This document shows positions 1 through 6,482 of a DNA stretch of 64,000 nucleotides, one piece after another. Both the position numbers and the translations under genes were made by a program. The DNA comes from Agromyces sp. NDB4Y10 (GTDB taxonomy: Bacteria; Actinomycetota; Actinomycetes; Actinomycetales; Microbacteriaceae), in assembly GCF_001620055.1 (NCBI RefSeq), contig NZ_LQGY01000040.1, forward strand, positions 1 through 64,000, in the 5' to 3' direction. How positions within the stretch are numbered: the stretch's first letter is position 1; each line of letters begins with the position of its first letter. Under the pieces are notes generated by a model. That model was not told where the DNA came from and did no database searches. It saw only the letters and a program-made list of their open reading frames with translations.

Positions 1-191
1 CGCACGAACCGGGCACCTCCGCCCCCGCCCGCGAGCACCGCGGCGACGATCGCGGCGGCGACGGCGATGGTGCGGTGGCGGGCGATCAGGGCACGGATGC
101 CGCGTGGTGCGGCGTCCGCGGCGGCCGGGTCCGCGGCCGGCGCTGCGGCCGGCTCCCCGGCCGGCGCCGCGTCATCCGTCTGATCGGTCAC
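1..191 (-). CDS. Membrane-anchored protein of unknown function, N-terminal part only
   Basis: This is the start of a gene that runs off the left edge of the window. The visible part encodes an Ala/Pro/Asp-rich cytoplasmic stretch of about 40 residues, a basic segment (RALIARHRT) and then a hydrophobic, Ala/Val/Ile-rich membrane segment ending in a Gly run, so a single-pass or N-terminally anchored membrane protein is likely. I prefer the GTG at 191 because a good -10 box, TACAAT (199-204, minus strand), lies exactly 7 nt upstream, implying a leaderless transcript. The ATG at 200 lies inside that box. The function cannot be read from this fragment. Confidence 0.6.
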   Translation of the reverse strand, partial: MTDQTDDAAPAGEPAAAPAADPAAADAAPRGIRALIARHRTIAVAAAIVAAVLAGGGGGARFV

Positions 192-262
192 CCGCGGCAT
201 TGTACGGACCCGGTCCGGACGGGGCCCGGGAGCCCCCCGCGCGCGGAACGGCCGGCGCGGGA

Positions 263-1390
263 TCAGCGCGGTGCGCAGAACCCGTCGATGACGGTCCGCA
301 GGACGGCGACGAGCGTGCGAAGCGAATCGGTCGCGACCCACTCCTCGTCGGCGTGCGCGCCGCCGCCGGCCGGGCCCACCAGCACGACCGGGACGCCCCG
401 CTCGGCGATCAGGCCCGCGTCGGTCCACCACGGATCGCCACGGCGGACGGCCGGGGCCCCGGTGGCGCGCTCGACCGCATCGAGGACGACCCGCGCGATC
501 GGCGCGCCGGGGTCGGCCTCCATGGCGGGTCTGGCGACGAGCGGGACGATCCGGGCTGGGCGCGACGGGGCGAGCATGCTGGCGAGTTCGGCTGCCGGAT
601 CGGGCTCGCCCGGCAGGGTACGCCGCTCCACCACGAGCACGCAGCGGTCCGCGACCGTCGCGGCATCCGTCCCTCCCTCGATCGTCGCCACGCGCACGCT
701 GCCGGTGCCGAGCAGCGGATGCCGCGGCCGGGCCGCGAGCTCGGCCCCGAACCCGCGCAGGGCCACCATCCCGTCGAGCGCCCGGTCGATCGCGTCGACG
801 CCGAGCTCGGGCTGCGACCCGTGCGCCGCCGACCCCTCGTACTCGACGCGGTACCAGGCGAACCCGCGATGGGCGAGCGTCACGTCCAGGTCGGTGGGCT
901 CGAGCACGACCGCGCCGTCCGGGCGCGCCGCGTCGAGCTCGGCGAGCAGCTCCTCCATGCCGGCGGAGCCGAACTCCTCATCAGCCGCGAAGCCGAGCAC
1001 CACGTCACCGGCGACGTCGGCGCCCGCGGCGGCGACCATCGCCGCGGCCAGGCCGCCGGCCATGTCGTACGCCCCGCGGCCCACGACGCGATCGCCGTCG
1101 GGCGCGGCATCCGCTCGGCGACCGCCGTCACCCGCACCGCCCACGGTGTCGAGGTGGCCGGCCAGCAGCAGCGTGCGCCCGCCGCCGGCACCCCGTCGCC
1201 GGGCCAGCACGCTGGGGCGCGCGGGGTCGGCGCCGACCAGGCGGACGTCGAAGCCGCGGCCGCCCAGCCAGTGACCGATCGCCTCCGCGATCTCGCGCTC
1301 GCCCGCGCCGCCGTCGACGAGCGCCGGATTGACGGCGTCGATCGCCACCAGTGCTCGCGTGAGCTCGACGACGTCGTCGGTGCGGATCAC
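263..1390 (-). CDS. M20 family metallopeptidase/amidohydrolase (ArgE/DapE-like)
   Basis: This is a probable cytoplasmic zinc hydrolase that removes an acyl group or amino acid from a small amide or peptide, in the ArgE/DapE/carboxypeptidase G2 superfamily. The 375 residues show the family metal ligands in order: GHLDTV (His79, Asp81), GRGAYDMAGG (Asp109) and DEEFGS (Glu138/139). A later GDPWWTDAG segment fits the C-terminal catalytic half. Length is typical for the family. It starts with GTG at 1390. The gene follows the Gfo/Idh/MocA gene by 31 bp on the same strand and may be cotranscribed with it. The substrate is not deducible; acetylornithine, succinyl-diaminopimelate or an N-acyl amino acid are all possible. 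Confidence 0.85.
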   Translation of the reverse strand: MIRTDDVVELTRALVAIDAVNPALVDGGAGEREIAEAIGHWLGGRGFDVRLVGADPARPSVLARRRGAGGGRTLLLAGHLDTVGGAGDGGRRADAAPDGDRVVGRGAYDMAGGLAAAMVAAAGADVAGDVVLGFAADEEFGSAGMEELLAELDAARPDGAVVLEPTDLDVTLAHRGFAWYRVEYEGSAAHGSQPELGVDAIDRALDGMVALRGFGAELAARPRHPLLGTGSVRVATIEGGTDAATVADRCVLVVERRTLPGEPDPAAELASMLAPSRPARIVPLVARPAMEADPGAPIARVVLDAVERATGAPAVRRGDPWWTDAGLIAERGVPVVLVGPAGGGAHADEEWVATDSLRTLVAVLRTVIDGFCAPR

Positions 1391-1421
1391 GGGACGGCCC
1401 CTGGCCCGGTGCCTCGCCGGC

Positions 1422-2411
1422 TCAGTCCTCGTTCGGGTAGCGGAGCCCGATCTCCGCGCGGATGCGGTCCAGCGTGCCCATGATGGCGACCGATTCCTCC
1501 GTCGACAGCACGTCGCCGCCGTCGAGGCGCCCCTCGGCGACGAGCCGCTCGAGCGCGGCCGCCTGGAAGTGCATGCCGCGGCCGTTCACATCGGCCCGGA
1601 ACTCCTCCAGCACCTGCCCGTCGTGCGCGACCACGCGGAAGCTCGTCGCGGAGTACCAGACCGGATCGATGTCGACGCGCGCCTCGGTCCCGAGCACCGT
1701 GGCCGCATTCGGTCCGCGCACGTCGCTCGCCGAGAACGTGGAGGCGATACGGCCGTCCTCGTACCCGAGCTGCACCGCGATCTGCACGTCGGCGCCCGTC
1801 GAGCGGAAGACCGCGGTCGATTGGATGCTGGTCGGATCGCCGAAGAGGTCCCATGCGAACGACACCGGGTAGATGCCGAGGTCGAGGAGCGCGCCGCCGC
1901 CCAGCTCGAGCGCGTTCAGCCGGTGGGCCGGGTCGTCGGGCAGCTTCTGGGTGTGGTCCGCGATCAGCGTGCGCACGTCGCCGAGCGTGCCGGCCGCGAC
2001 GATCTCGCGGATGCGCGTCATGTGCGGCAGGTAGCGGGTCCACATCGCCTCGAGCGCGAGCACGCCCCGCTCGCGGGCGGCATCCGCCACGACCCGGGCC
2101 TCGGCCTGGTTGAGCGTGAAGGGCTTCTCGATGAGCACGTGCTTGCCGGCCTCGATGGCCAGCAGCGCGGTCGCCGCATGCCACGGATGCGGCGTGGCGA
2201 TGTAGATCACGTCGACATCCGGGTCGGTCACGAGCTCCTCGTAGCTCCCGTAGGCGGCCGGGATCCCGCGCTCGGCCGCGAAGGCCTCCGCGTTCGCGAG
2301 GGTCCGGGAGCCCGCCGCGCGCACGTCGAAGCCGTTGCGGAGCAGGTCGTCGGTGAAGGCGCGGGCGATGCCGCCCGGCGCGAGGATGCCCCAGCGCAGT
2401 CCGTCAGTCAT
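1422..2411 (-). CDS. Gfo/Idh/MocA family oxidoreductase
   Basis: This is an NAD(P)-dependent sugar or inositol dehydrogenase-type enzyme. The N-terminus MTDGLRWGILAPGGIARAF holds a Rossmann-type glycine-rich loop (GILAPGGIA), followed by the typical DVDVIYIATPHPWH and the EKPFTLN motif (Lys of the conserved E-K-P) near residues 90-105. The C-terminal alpha/beta domain (TFSASDVRGPNAATVLG) completes the usual layout of about 330 residues. I chose ATG 2411, giving 329 residues, because the nucleotide-binding fold starts there; the longer frame to 2486 adds unrelated sequence. Family known, substrate unknown. Confidence 0.88.
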   Translation of the reverse strand: MTDGLRWGILAPGGIARAFTDDLLRNGFDVRAAGSRTLANAEAFAAERGIPAAYGSYEELVTDPDVDVIYIATPHPWHAATALLAIEAGKHVLIEKPFTLNQAEARVVADAARERGVLALEAMWTRYLPHMTRIREIVAAGTLGDVRTLIADHTQKLPDDPAHRLNALELGGGALLDLGIYPVSFAWDLFGDPTSIQSTAVFRSTGADVQIAVQLGYEDGRIASTFSASDVRGPNAATVLGTEARVDIDPVWYSATSFRVVAHDGQVLEEFRADVNGRGMHFQAAALERLVAEGRLDGGDVLSTEESVAIMGTLDRIRAEIGLRYPNED

Positions 2412-2460
2412 GCGCGCCAGCCTAGCGGCGCCCGTCACCGCAGTACCGCTCATCCGGACC

Positions 2461-2486
2461 GGACCGGACCGGACCGACGGACGCAA
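2461..2486. repeat. Short GGACC tandem repeat
   Basis: About four to five head-to-tail GGACC units lie between two divergent genes, beginning just before 2461. They overlap the start region of the minus-strand oxidoreductase transcript and sit upstream of the plus-strand small gene. No function is evident. Confidence 0.5.
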
Positions 2487-2514
2487 GCCCCTCCCCGGGC
2501 CGGTGCGTGACGCC

Positions 2515-2520
2515 TACGGT
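2515..2520 (+). promoter_or_regulatory. -10 box of a leaderless transcript
   Basis: TACGGT is followed by 7 nt and then the ATG at 2528. There is no Shine-Dalgarno sequence, so the transcript very probably begins at or next to the start codon. No convincing -35 box is visible. Confidence 0.45.
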
Positions 2521-2527
2521 TGGGCCC

Positions 2528-2863
2528 ATGATGCACGTGACCTTCGCGGACAAGGGCCTGCTCGTCGGCGACCGGGTCGCCGACCTCCTCGTCGAGTACT
2601 GCGCCGTCCTCGCGCGCCATGGCGACGCCGACACCGTCCAGCTCAACGCCTACGGCACCGACGGACAGAAGATCGTGGCGAAGTTCGCGCTGAGCGAGGG
2701 AGCCGCCCTGCTCGCGGAGTCGACCGAGACCGACCTCCCCGATCCCGACAACGAGGAGGCCGAGCGGTACCTGCTGGCGAGGATCGACCGCCGCACCTCG
2801 CCTCCGCCGGCGCGACCGGCGCACGACACGGGCGCTGCCGTGTACGACGAGCTCGGGCTGTGA
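2528..2863 (+). CDS. Small conserved-looking protein of unknown function
   Basis: A 111-residue acidic protein starting MMHVTFADKGLLVGD. It has alternating hydrophobic segments compatible with a small alpha/beta fold (VADLLVEYCAVLARHG, DTVQLNAYG, QKIVAKFALSEGAALLAES) and a Pro/Ala-rich hinge (TSPPPARPAHDTG) before a short tail, AAVYDELGL. No signal peptide or membrane segment is visible. The start is set by the -10 box 7 nt upstream; the second ATG at 2531 is equally possible. I do not recognise a family. Upstream is a divergent oxidoreductase gene, downstream a strong hairpin and tRNA-Thr. Confidence 0.7.
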   Translation: MMHVTFADKGLLVGDRVADLLVEYCAVLARHGDADTVQLNAYGTDGQKIVAKFALSEGAALLAESTETDLPDPDNEEAERYLLARIDRRTSPPPARPAHDTGAAVYDELGL

Positions 2864-2914
2864 TCGCGGCCGGGTCCGCGTGGTACCGGCCCGGAGACGA
2901 AAGGCCCTGATGCG

Positions 2915-2945
2915 GCGAAGGCCCGGACATCGTCCGGGCCTTCGC
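2915..2945. terminator. Bidirectional hairpin terminator
   Basis: A perfect 14-bp inverted repeat (2915-2928 with 2932-2945, loop ATC) lies 3 nt beyond the 3' end of tRNA-Thr and 51 bp after the plus-strand small gene. It can end transcripts from both sides, although neither side shows a long T run. Confidence 0.7.
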
Positions 2946-2947
2946 GG

Positions 2948-3023
2948 TGGAGCCGCCTGTGGGAATCGAACCCACGACCTATTCATTACGAGTGAATCGC
3001 TCTGCCGACTGAGCTAAGGCGGC
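2948..3023 (-). tRNA. tRNA-Thr (anticodon CGT)
   Basis: The minus strand folds as a complete cloverleaf. The acceptor stem GCCGCCT pairs with AGGCGGC, the D arm contains TAGCTCAG, the anticodon stem ATTCA/TGAAT encloses loop CTCGTAA with anticodon CGT (reads ACG, Thr), and the T arm is GTGGGTTCGATTCCCAC. The discriminator base is T, and CCA is encoded (2948-2950). Confidence 0.95.
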
Positions 3024-3125
3024 GTGGCCTCCGTTGCACTCGGCACCGGACGGCACGAGAGACCATGTTAGCGGATCTCGAGCGTGCTCATGACCACCGG
3101 CCGTGCTCCCTCATGGGCGAGCCGA

Positions 3126-4652
3126 TCAGCACTCCGGATCGGCTTCGGGTACCCGGCCGTCGAGCAGGTAGGCCTCCACGGTGGTGTCGATGCACGCGTT
3201 CGACTTGCGGTACGCCGTGTGGCCCTCGCCGTCGTAGCTGACGAGCACGCCGCTGTCGAGCTGGTCGGCGAGCGCCACGGCCCACTCGTACGGCGTGGCG
3301 GGGTCGCCGGTGGTGCCGACCACGAGGATCGGGGCGGCGCCCTCGGCCGTGATCGCCGCGCGCTCGGACCGGCTCTGCACGGGCCAGACGGCGCAGCCGA
3401 TGTCGCCGAACCCGAAGTAGGGCCCGATGATCGGCGCCGCCTCGGCCAGCTCGGCGGCTGACTCCCGCATCTCGGCGGGGTCGGCGTCGTAGGTGTAGTC
3501 GAGGCAGTTGATGGCCCGGAACGCCTCGGTCGAGTTGTCGAGGTACGTGCCGTCGGTGTCGCGGCCGTAGTACAGGTCGGCGAACGCCAGCGCCGTGTCG
3601 GCTTCGCCGAGCATGACCGACTCGAACATGTCGCTCAGGTACGACCACGACTCCGCACTGTAGAGCGGGAAGATGATCGCCGTGACGAGGGAGTCGGCGC
3701 CCAGGAAGCGGCCGTCGCTGCCCCGGAGCGGGCTCCGCTCGACGGACGCGAGCAGCCGCGCGACCTCGTCGGCCGCCTCGTCGACGGTGCCCGAGAACGG
3801 GCACTCCGAACCGGAGAGGCAGTCGGCGAGGTAGGCGCGCAGGGCCTGCTCGAAGCCGATCGCCTGGGCCTGCGTCACCTCGTGGTTGCTGGCGGACGGG
3901 TCGATCGCGCCGTCGAGCACGAGTCGTCCGACCCGCTCGGGGTAGAGCCCGGCGTAGGTCGCGCCGAGGAACGTGCCGTAGGAGTACCCGAGGTAGTGCA
4001 GTTGGTCGTCGCCGAGCACCGCCCGCAGCAGGTCGAGGTCGCGCGCGGCGCTCACGGTGTCGACGTTGCCGAGCAGTTCGCCGGTGCCCTCGGCGCACGC
4101 CGCGCCGAACTCCTGCGAGGCGGCGCCGACCTCGGCGATCCACGCGTCGGTGCCGCGCTCCGACACGGGGATGCCGTAGAGGAACTCGTCCATCTGCGCA
4201 TCGTCGAAGCAGGTCACGGCCGTGGACCGCCCGACACCGCGCGGGTCGAAGCCGACGACGTCGTAGCGCTCCTGGACCCGCTTGCCGACGGCGAAGTCGA
4301 TCGAGTCGGCGATGAAGTCGTACCCCGATCCGCCCGGGCCGCCCGGGTTGACCAGCAGCGAGCCGATCGGGTCGCCGCCGCGGGCGGTCTGCCGGACCAG
4401 GGCCAGTTCGGTCTCGCCGGCGCCGGGGTCGCTCCAGTCGAGCGGGGCGGTGGCGGTCGCGCACTGGAACTCGCCGCAGCGCTCCCACTCGAGCACCTGC
4501 GAGTAGAACGGCTCGAGCTCGGCATCGACGGACTCGCCGGTCGGCTCGGACCGCTCCGGCTCGGGCTGCAGGAAGCCGGGCACGGTGCACCCGGTCAGGG
4601 CGAGCAGGCCGGCCGCGAGCAGTCCGGCGATCGTCACGCGCGTGCGGCTCAT
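3126..4652 (-). CDS. Secreted alpha/beta hydrolase lipoprotein, tripeptidyl-aminopeptidase-like
   Basis: This is an extracytoplasmic serine hydrolase of the proline iminopeptidase/tripeptidyl-aminopeptidase (S33-like) family. The 508-residue protein begins with a lipoprotein signal: charged MSRTRV, a hydrophobic core and lipobox LLALTGC with Cys22 as acylation site. The oxyanion-hole motif NPGGPGGSG, DPRGVGRS and the nucleophile elbow GYSYGTFLG (Ser224) follow. A C-terminal TAP-like domain holds the acid/base residues (GTTGDPATPYEWA, then GEGHTAY). The start ATG overlaps the stop of holB by 4 bp (ATGA), so it is translated from the topA-tmk-holB transcript. Likely role: trimming peptides outside the membrane; the substrate is inferred. 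Confidence 0.88.
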   Translation of the reverse strand: MSRTRVTIAGLLAAGLLALTGCTVPGFLQPEPERSEPTGESVDAELEPFYSQVLEWERCGEFQCATATAPLDWSDPGAGETELALVRQTARGGDPIGSLLVNPGGPGGSGYDFIADSIDFAVGKRVQERYDVVGFDPRGVGRSTAVTCFDDAQMDEFLYGIPVSERGTDAWIAEVGAASQEFGAACAEGTGELLGNVDTVSAARDLDLLRAVLGDDQLHYLGYSYGTFLGATYAGLYPERVGRLVLDGAIDPSASNHEVTQAQAIGFEQALRAYLADCLSGSECPFSGTVDEAADEVARLLASVERSPLRGSDGRFLGADSLVTAIIFPLYSAESWSYLSDMFESVMLGEADTALAFADLYYGRDTDGTYLDNSTEAFRAINCLDYTYDADPAEMRESAAELAEAAPIIGPYFGFGDIGCAVWPVQSRSERAAITAEGAAPILVVGTTGDPATPYEWAVALADQLDSGVLVSYDGEGHTAYRKSNACIDTTVEAYLLDGRVPEADPEC

Positions 4653-5824
4653 GGGCGGGCCGCCCGTGCCGGTTCGGGGCGTCGGATCGCCGAGACGAGC
4701 ATCGCCTCGAGGGCGAGCGCGGGCTGGACGTTGGCGTCGATGCGGATGCGAGCCTCCTGGATGGCGTCGAGCGTGGCGAGGGTCCGGGCCGGCGTGGCGG
4801 ATGCCGCGGCGCGGGCGACCTCGTCGGCGATCTCGAGGTTGACGAGCTCGACGCCGGCGCCGAGCTGGGTGACGAGGATGTCGCGGAACAGCGACGCGAG
4901 GTCGACGAGGATGCGGTCGATGCCGTCGCGGAGGGTGCGCGTCGCCCGGCGCTTCTGGTCCTCCTCGAGCGCACGCAGTTGCGCCCGGAGCGCGGCCGGC
5001 ACCGCCTGGCCGGGTGCGACGCCGAGCGACCGCAGCGTGTGCTCGCGCTCCTCGGCGTCGCGGAGCTCGGCGATCGCCTTCGCGTCGTCGCCGGCGATCT
5101 CGAGCAGTCGCGCCGCGGTGATGACGGCACCCGGCGTGGAGCGCACCTGCAGCGCGAGGCGGAGGGTCTCGGCGCGGCGGTCGCGCGCCTCGGCGCTCGT
5201 GGCGAGCCGGTGCGCCATGCCGATGTGGCTCTGCGCCTCGCGCGCCGCCCGCTCGGCGAGCGCGGGGTCGACGCCGTCGCGGCGCACGAGCAGGTCGGCG
5301 ACATCCGCCACGCTCGGCACCTGCAGGCGAACCGACCGCACGCGCGAGCGGATGGTGGGGATGAGATCGGCCTCGCTCGGCGCGCACAGGATCCAGACGG
5401 TGCGCTCCGGCGGCTCCTCGAGTTCCTTCAGCAGCACGTTCGAGGTCTGCTCGGTCATCCGGTCGGCGTCCTCGACGACGATCACCCGGTGATGGCCGAC
5501 GGATGGCGCGTAGTGCGAGCGCTCGACGATCTTGCGCACGTCGGCGACCTTGATGATCACGCCCTCGGTCGCGAGGACGTGGAGGTCGGGATGGCTGCGC
5601 GCCTCGACCTGGATGCCGGTCGCGCGGTCGCCGTCGGGCTCACCGGAGAGGAGCGCCTCGGCGAAGGCGTAGGCGAGGTTGGACCGACCGGATCCGGGAG
5701 GGCCGGTGATGAGCCACGAGTGCGTCATGTCGGCCGAGCTGCGGGAGTCGCGGGCGGCGACCGCGGCGGCGCGCAGCAGCTCGATGGCGGCATCCTGGCC
5801 GGTCAGGTCACTCCACACGCTCAC
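4649..5824 (-). CDS. holB: DNA polymerase III delta' subunit
   Basis: This is the clamp-loader subunit that, with tau/gamma and delta, opens the sliding clamp. In 391 residues the AAA+ features are clear: a P-loop-like GPPGSGRSN (41-49), VIVVEDADRM as Walker B-like strand, LLKELEEPPERTVWILC, and the SRV sensor region IPTIRSRVRSVRL typical of delta'. The P-loop lysine is Arg (GSGRS), in line with delta' being an inactive ATPase. The four zinc-finger cysteines found in many delta' and DnaX proteins are missing: the segment before SHPDLHVL has none. It lies 37 bp downstream of tmk, in the order topA-tmk-holB. Confidence 0.93.
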   Translation of the reverse strand: MSVWSDLTGQDAAIELLRAAAVAARDSRSSADMTHSWLITGPPGSGRSNLAYAFAEALLSGEPDGDRATGIQVEARSHPDLHVLATEGVIIKVADVRKIVERSHYAPSVGHHRVIVVEDADRMTEQTSNVLLKELEEPPERTVWILCAPSEADLIPTIRSRVRSVRLQVPSVADVADLLVRRDGVDPALAERAAREAQSHIGMAHRLATSAEARDRRAETLRLALQVRSTPGAVITAARLLEIAGDDAKAIAELRDAEEREHTLRSLGVAPGQAVPAALRAQLRALEEDQKRRATRTLRDGIDRILVDLASLFRDILVTQLGAGVELVNLEIADEVARAAASATPARTLATLDAIQEARIRIDANVQPALALEAMLVSAIRRPEPARAARP

Positions 5825-5861
5825 GATCCAACGCTACCCTCGACCACCCACGCCGCGCCGG

Positions 5862-6482
5862 TCACCCCAGCCCCTCGACCAGCTTCCGGATGTCGGCGGC
5901 GATCACCTCGACCGGCCGCGAGGCGTCGAGGACCGCGATCCGCGCGGGATCGGCTTCCGCGATCTCGAGGTAGGCGGCCCGGACCCGGTCGTGGAAGGCG
6001 GCCGCCTCCGCCTCGAGCCGGTCGTACCGGGTGCGGGCGGTGTCGAGGCGCTCGCGCGCCGCGCGGGGCGTCAGGTCGAGCAGCAGGGTGAGGTCGGGCA
6101 TGAGGCCCTCGGTCGCCCAGTCGGACAGGCCGCGGATCTCACGGGGATCGAGCACGCGGCCGGCGCCCTGGTACGCCACCGACGAATCCACGTAGCGGTC
6201 CTGGATGACGACCTCGCCTCGCTCGAGCGCGGGCCGTACGACGGTCGCCACGTGATGCGCGCGGTCGGCTGCGTAGAGCAGCGCCTCGGCGCGGGGCGCG
6301 ATGTCGCCGCGGTGGTGCAGGACGATCTCGCGCACGTCCACGCCGACGTCGGTGCCCCCGGGCTCGCGGGTGCGCAGGGTGGTGCGGCCCTGTTCGACGA
6401 GCCACCGCTCGAGCAGCTCGGCCTGCGTCGTCTTGCCCGAGCCGTCACCGCCCTCGAGCGTGATGAAGAGCCCTCGGGTCAC
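5862..6482 (-). CDS. tmk: Thymidylate kinase (dTMP kinase)
   Basis: Phosphorylates dTMP to dTDP for DNA synthesis. The 206 residues contain the P-loop EGGDGSGKTTQ (10-20), the dTMP-binding DR(Y/H) motif region (REPGGTDVG and QDRYVDSSVAYQG) and the LID-like segment RAARERL. It starts with GTG at 6482, which overlaps the stop of topA as GTGA, so the two are translationally coupled. Length matches bacterial Tmk. Confidence 0.96.
   Translation of the reverse strand: MTRGLFITLEGGDGSGKTTQAELLERWLVEQGRTTLRTREPGGTDVGVDVREIVLHHRGDIAPRAEALLYAADRAHHVATVVRPALERGEVVIQDRYVDSSVAYQGAGRVLDPREIRGLSDWATEGLMPDLTLLLDLTPRAARERLDTARTRYDRLEAEAAAFHDRVRAAYLEIAEADPARIAVLDASRPVEVIAADIRKLVEGLG

Noticed and set aside
3024-3125. 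Possible small gene between tRNA-Thr and the hydrolase
   Set aside because: No start with ribosome site or coding signal; about 100 bp of promoter/terminator space.
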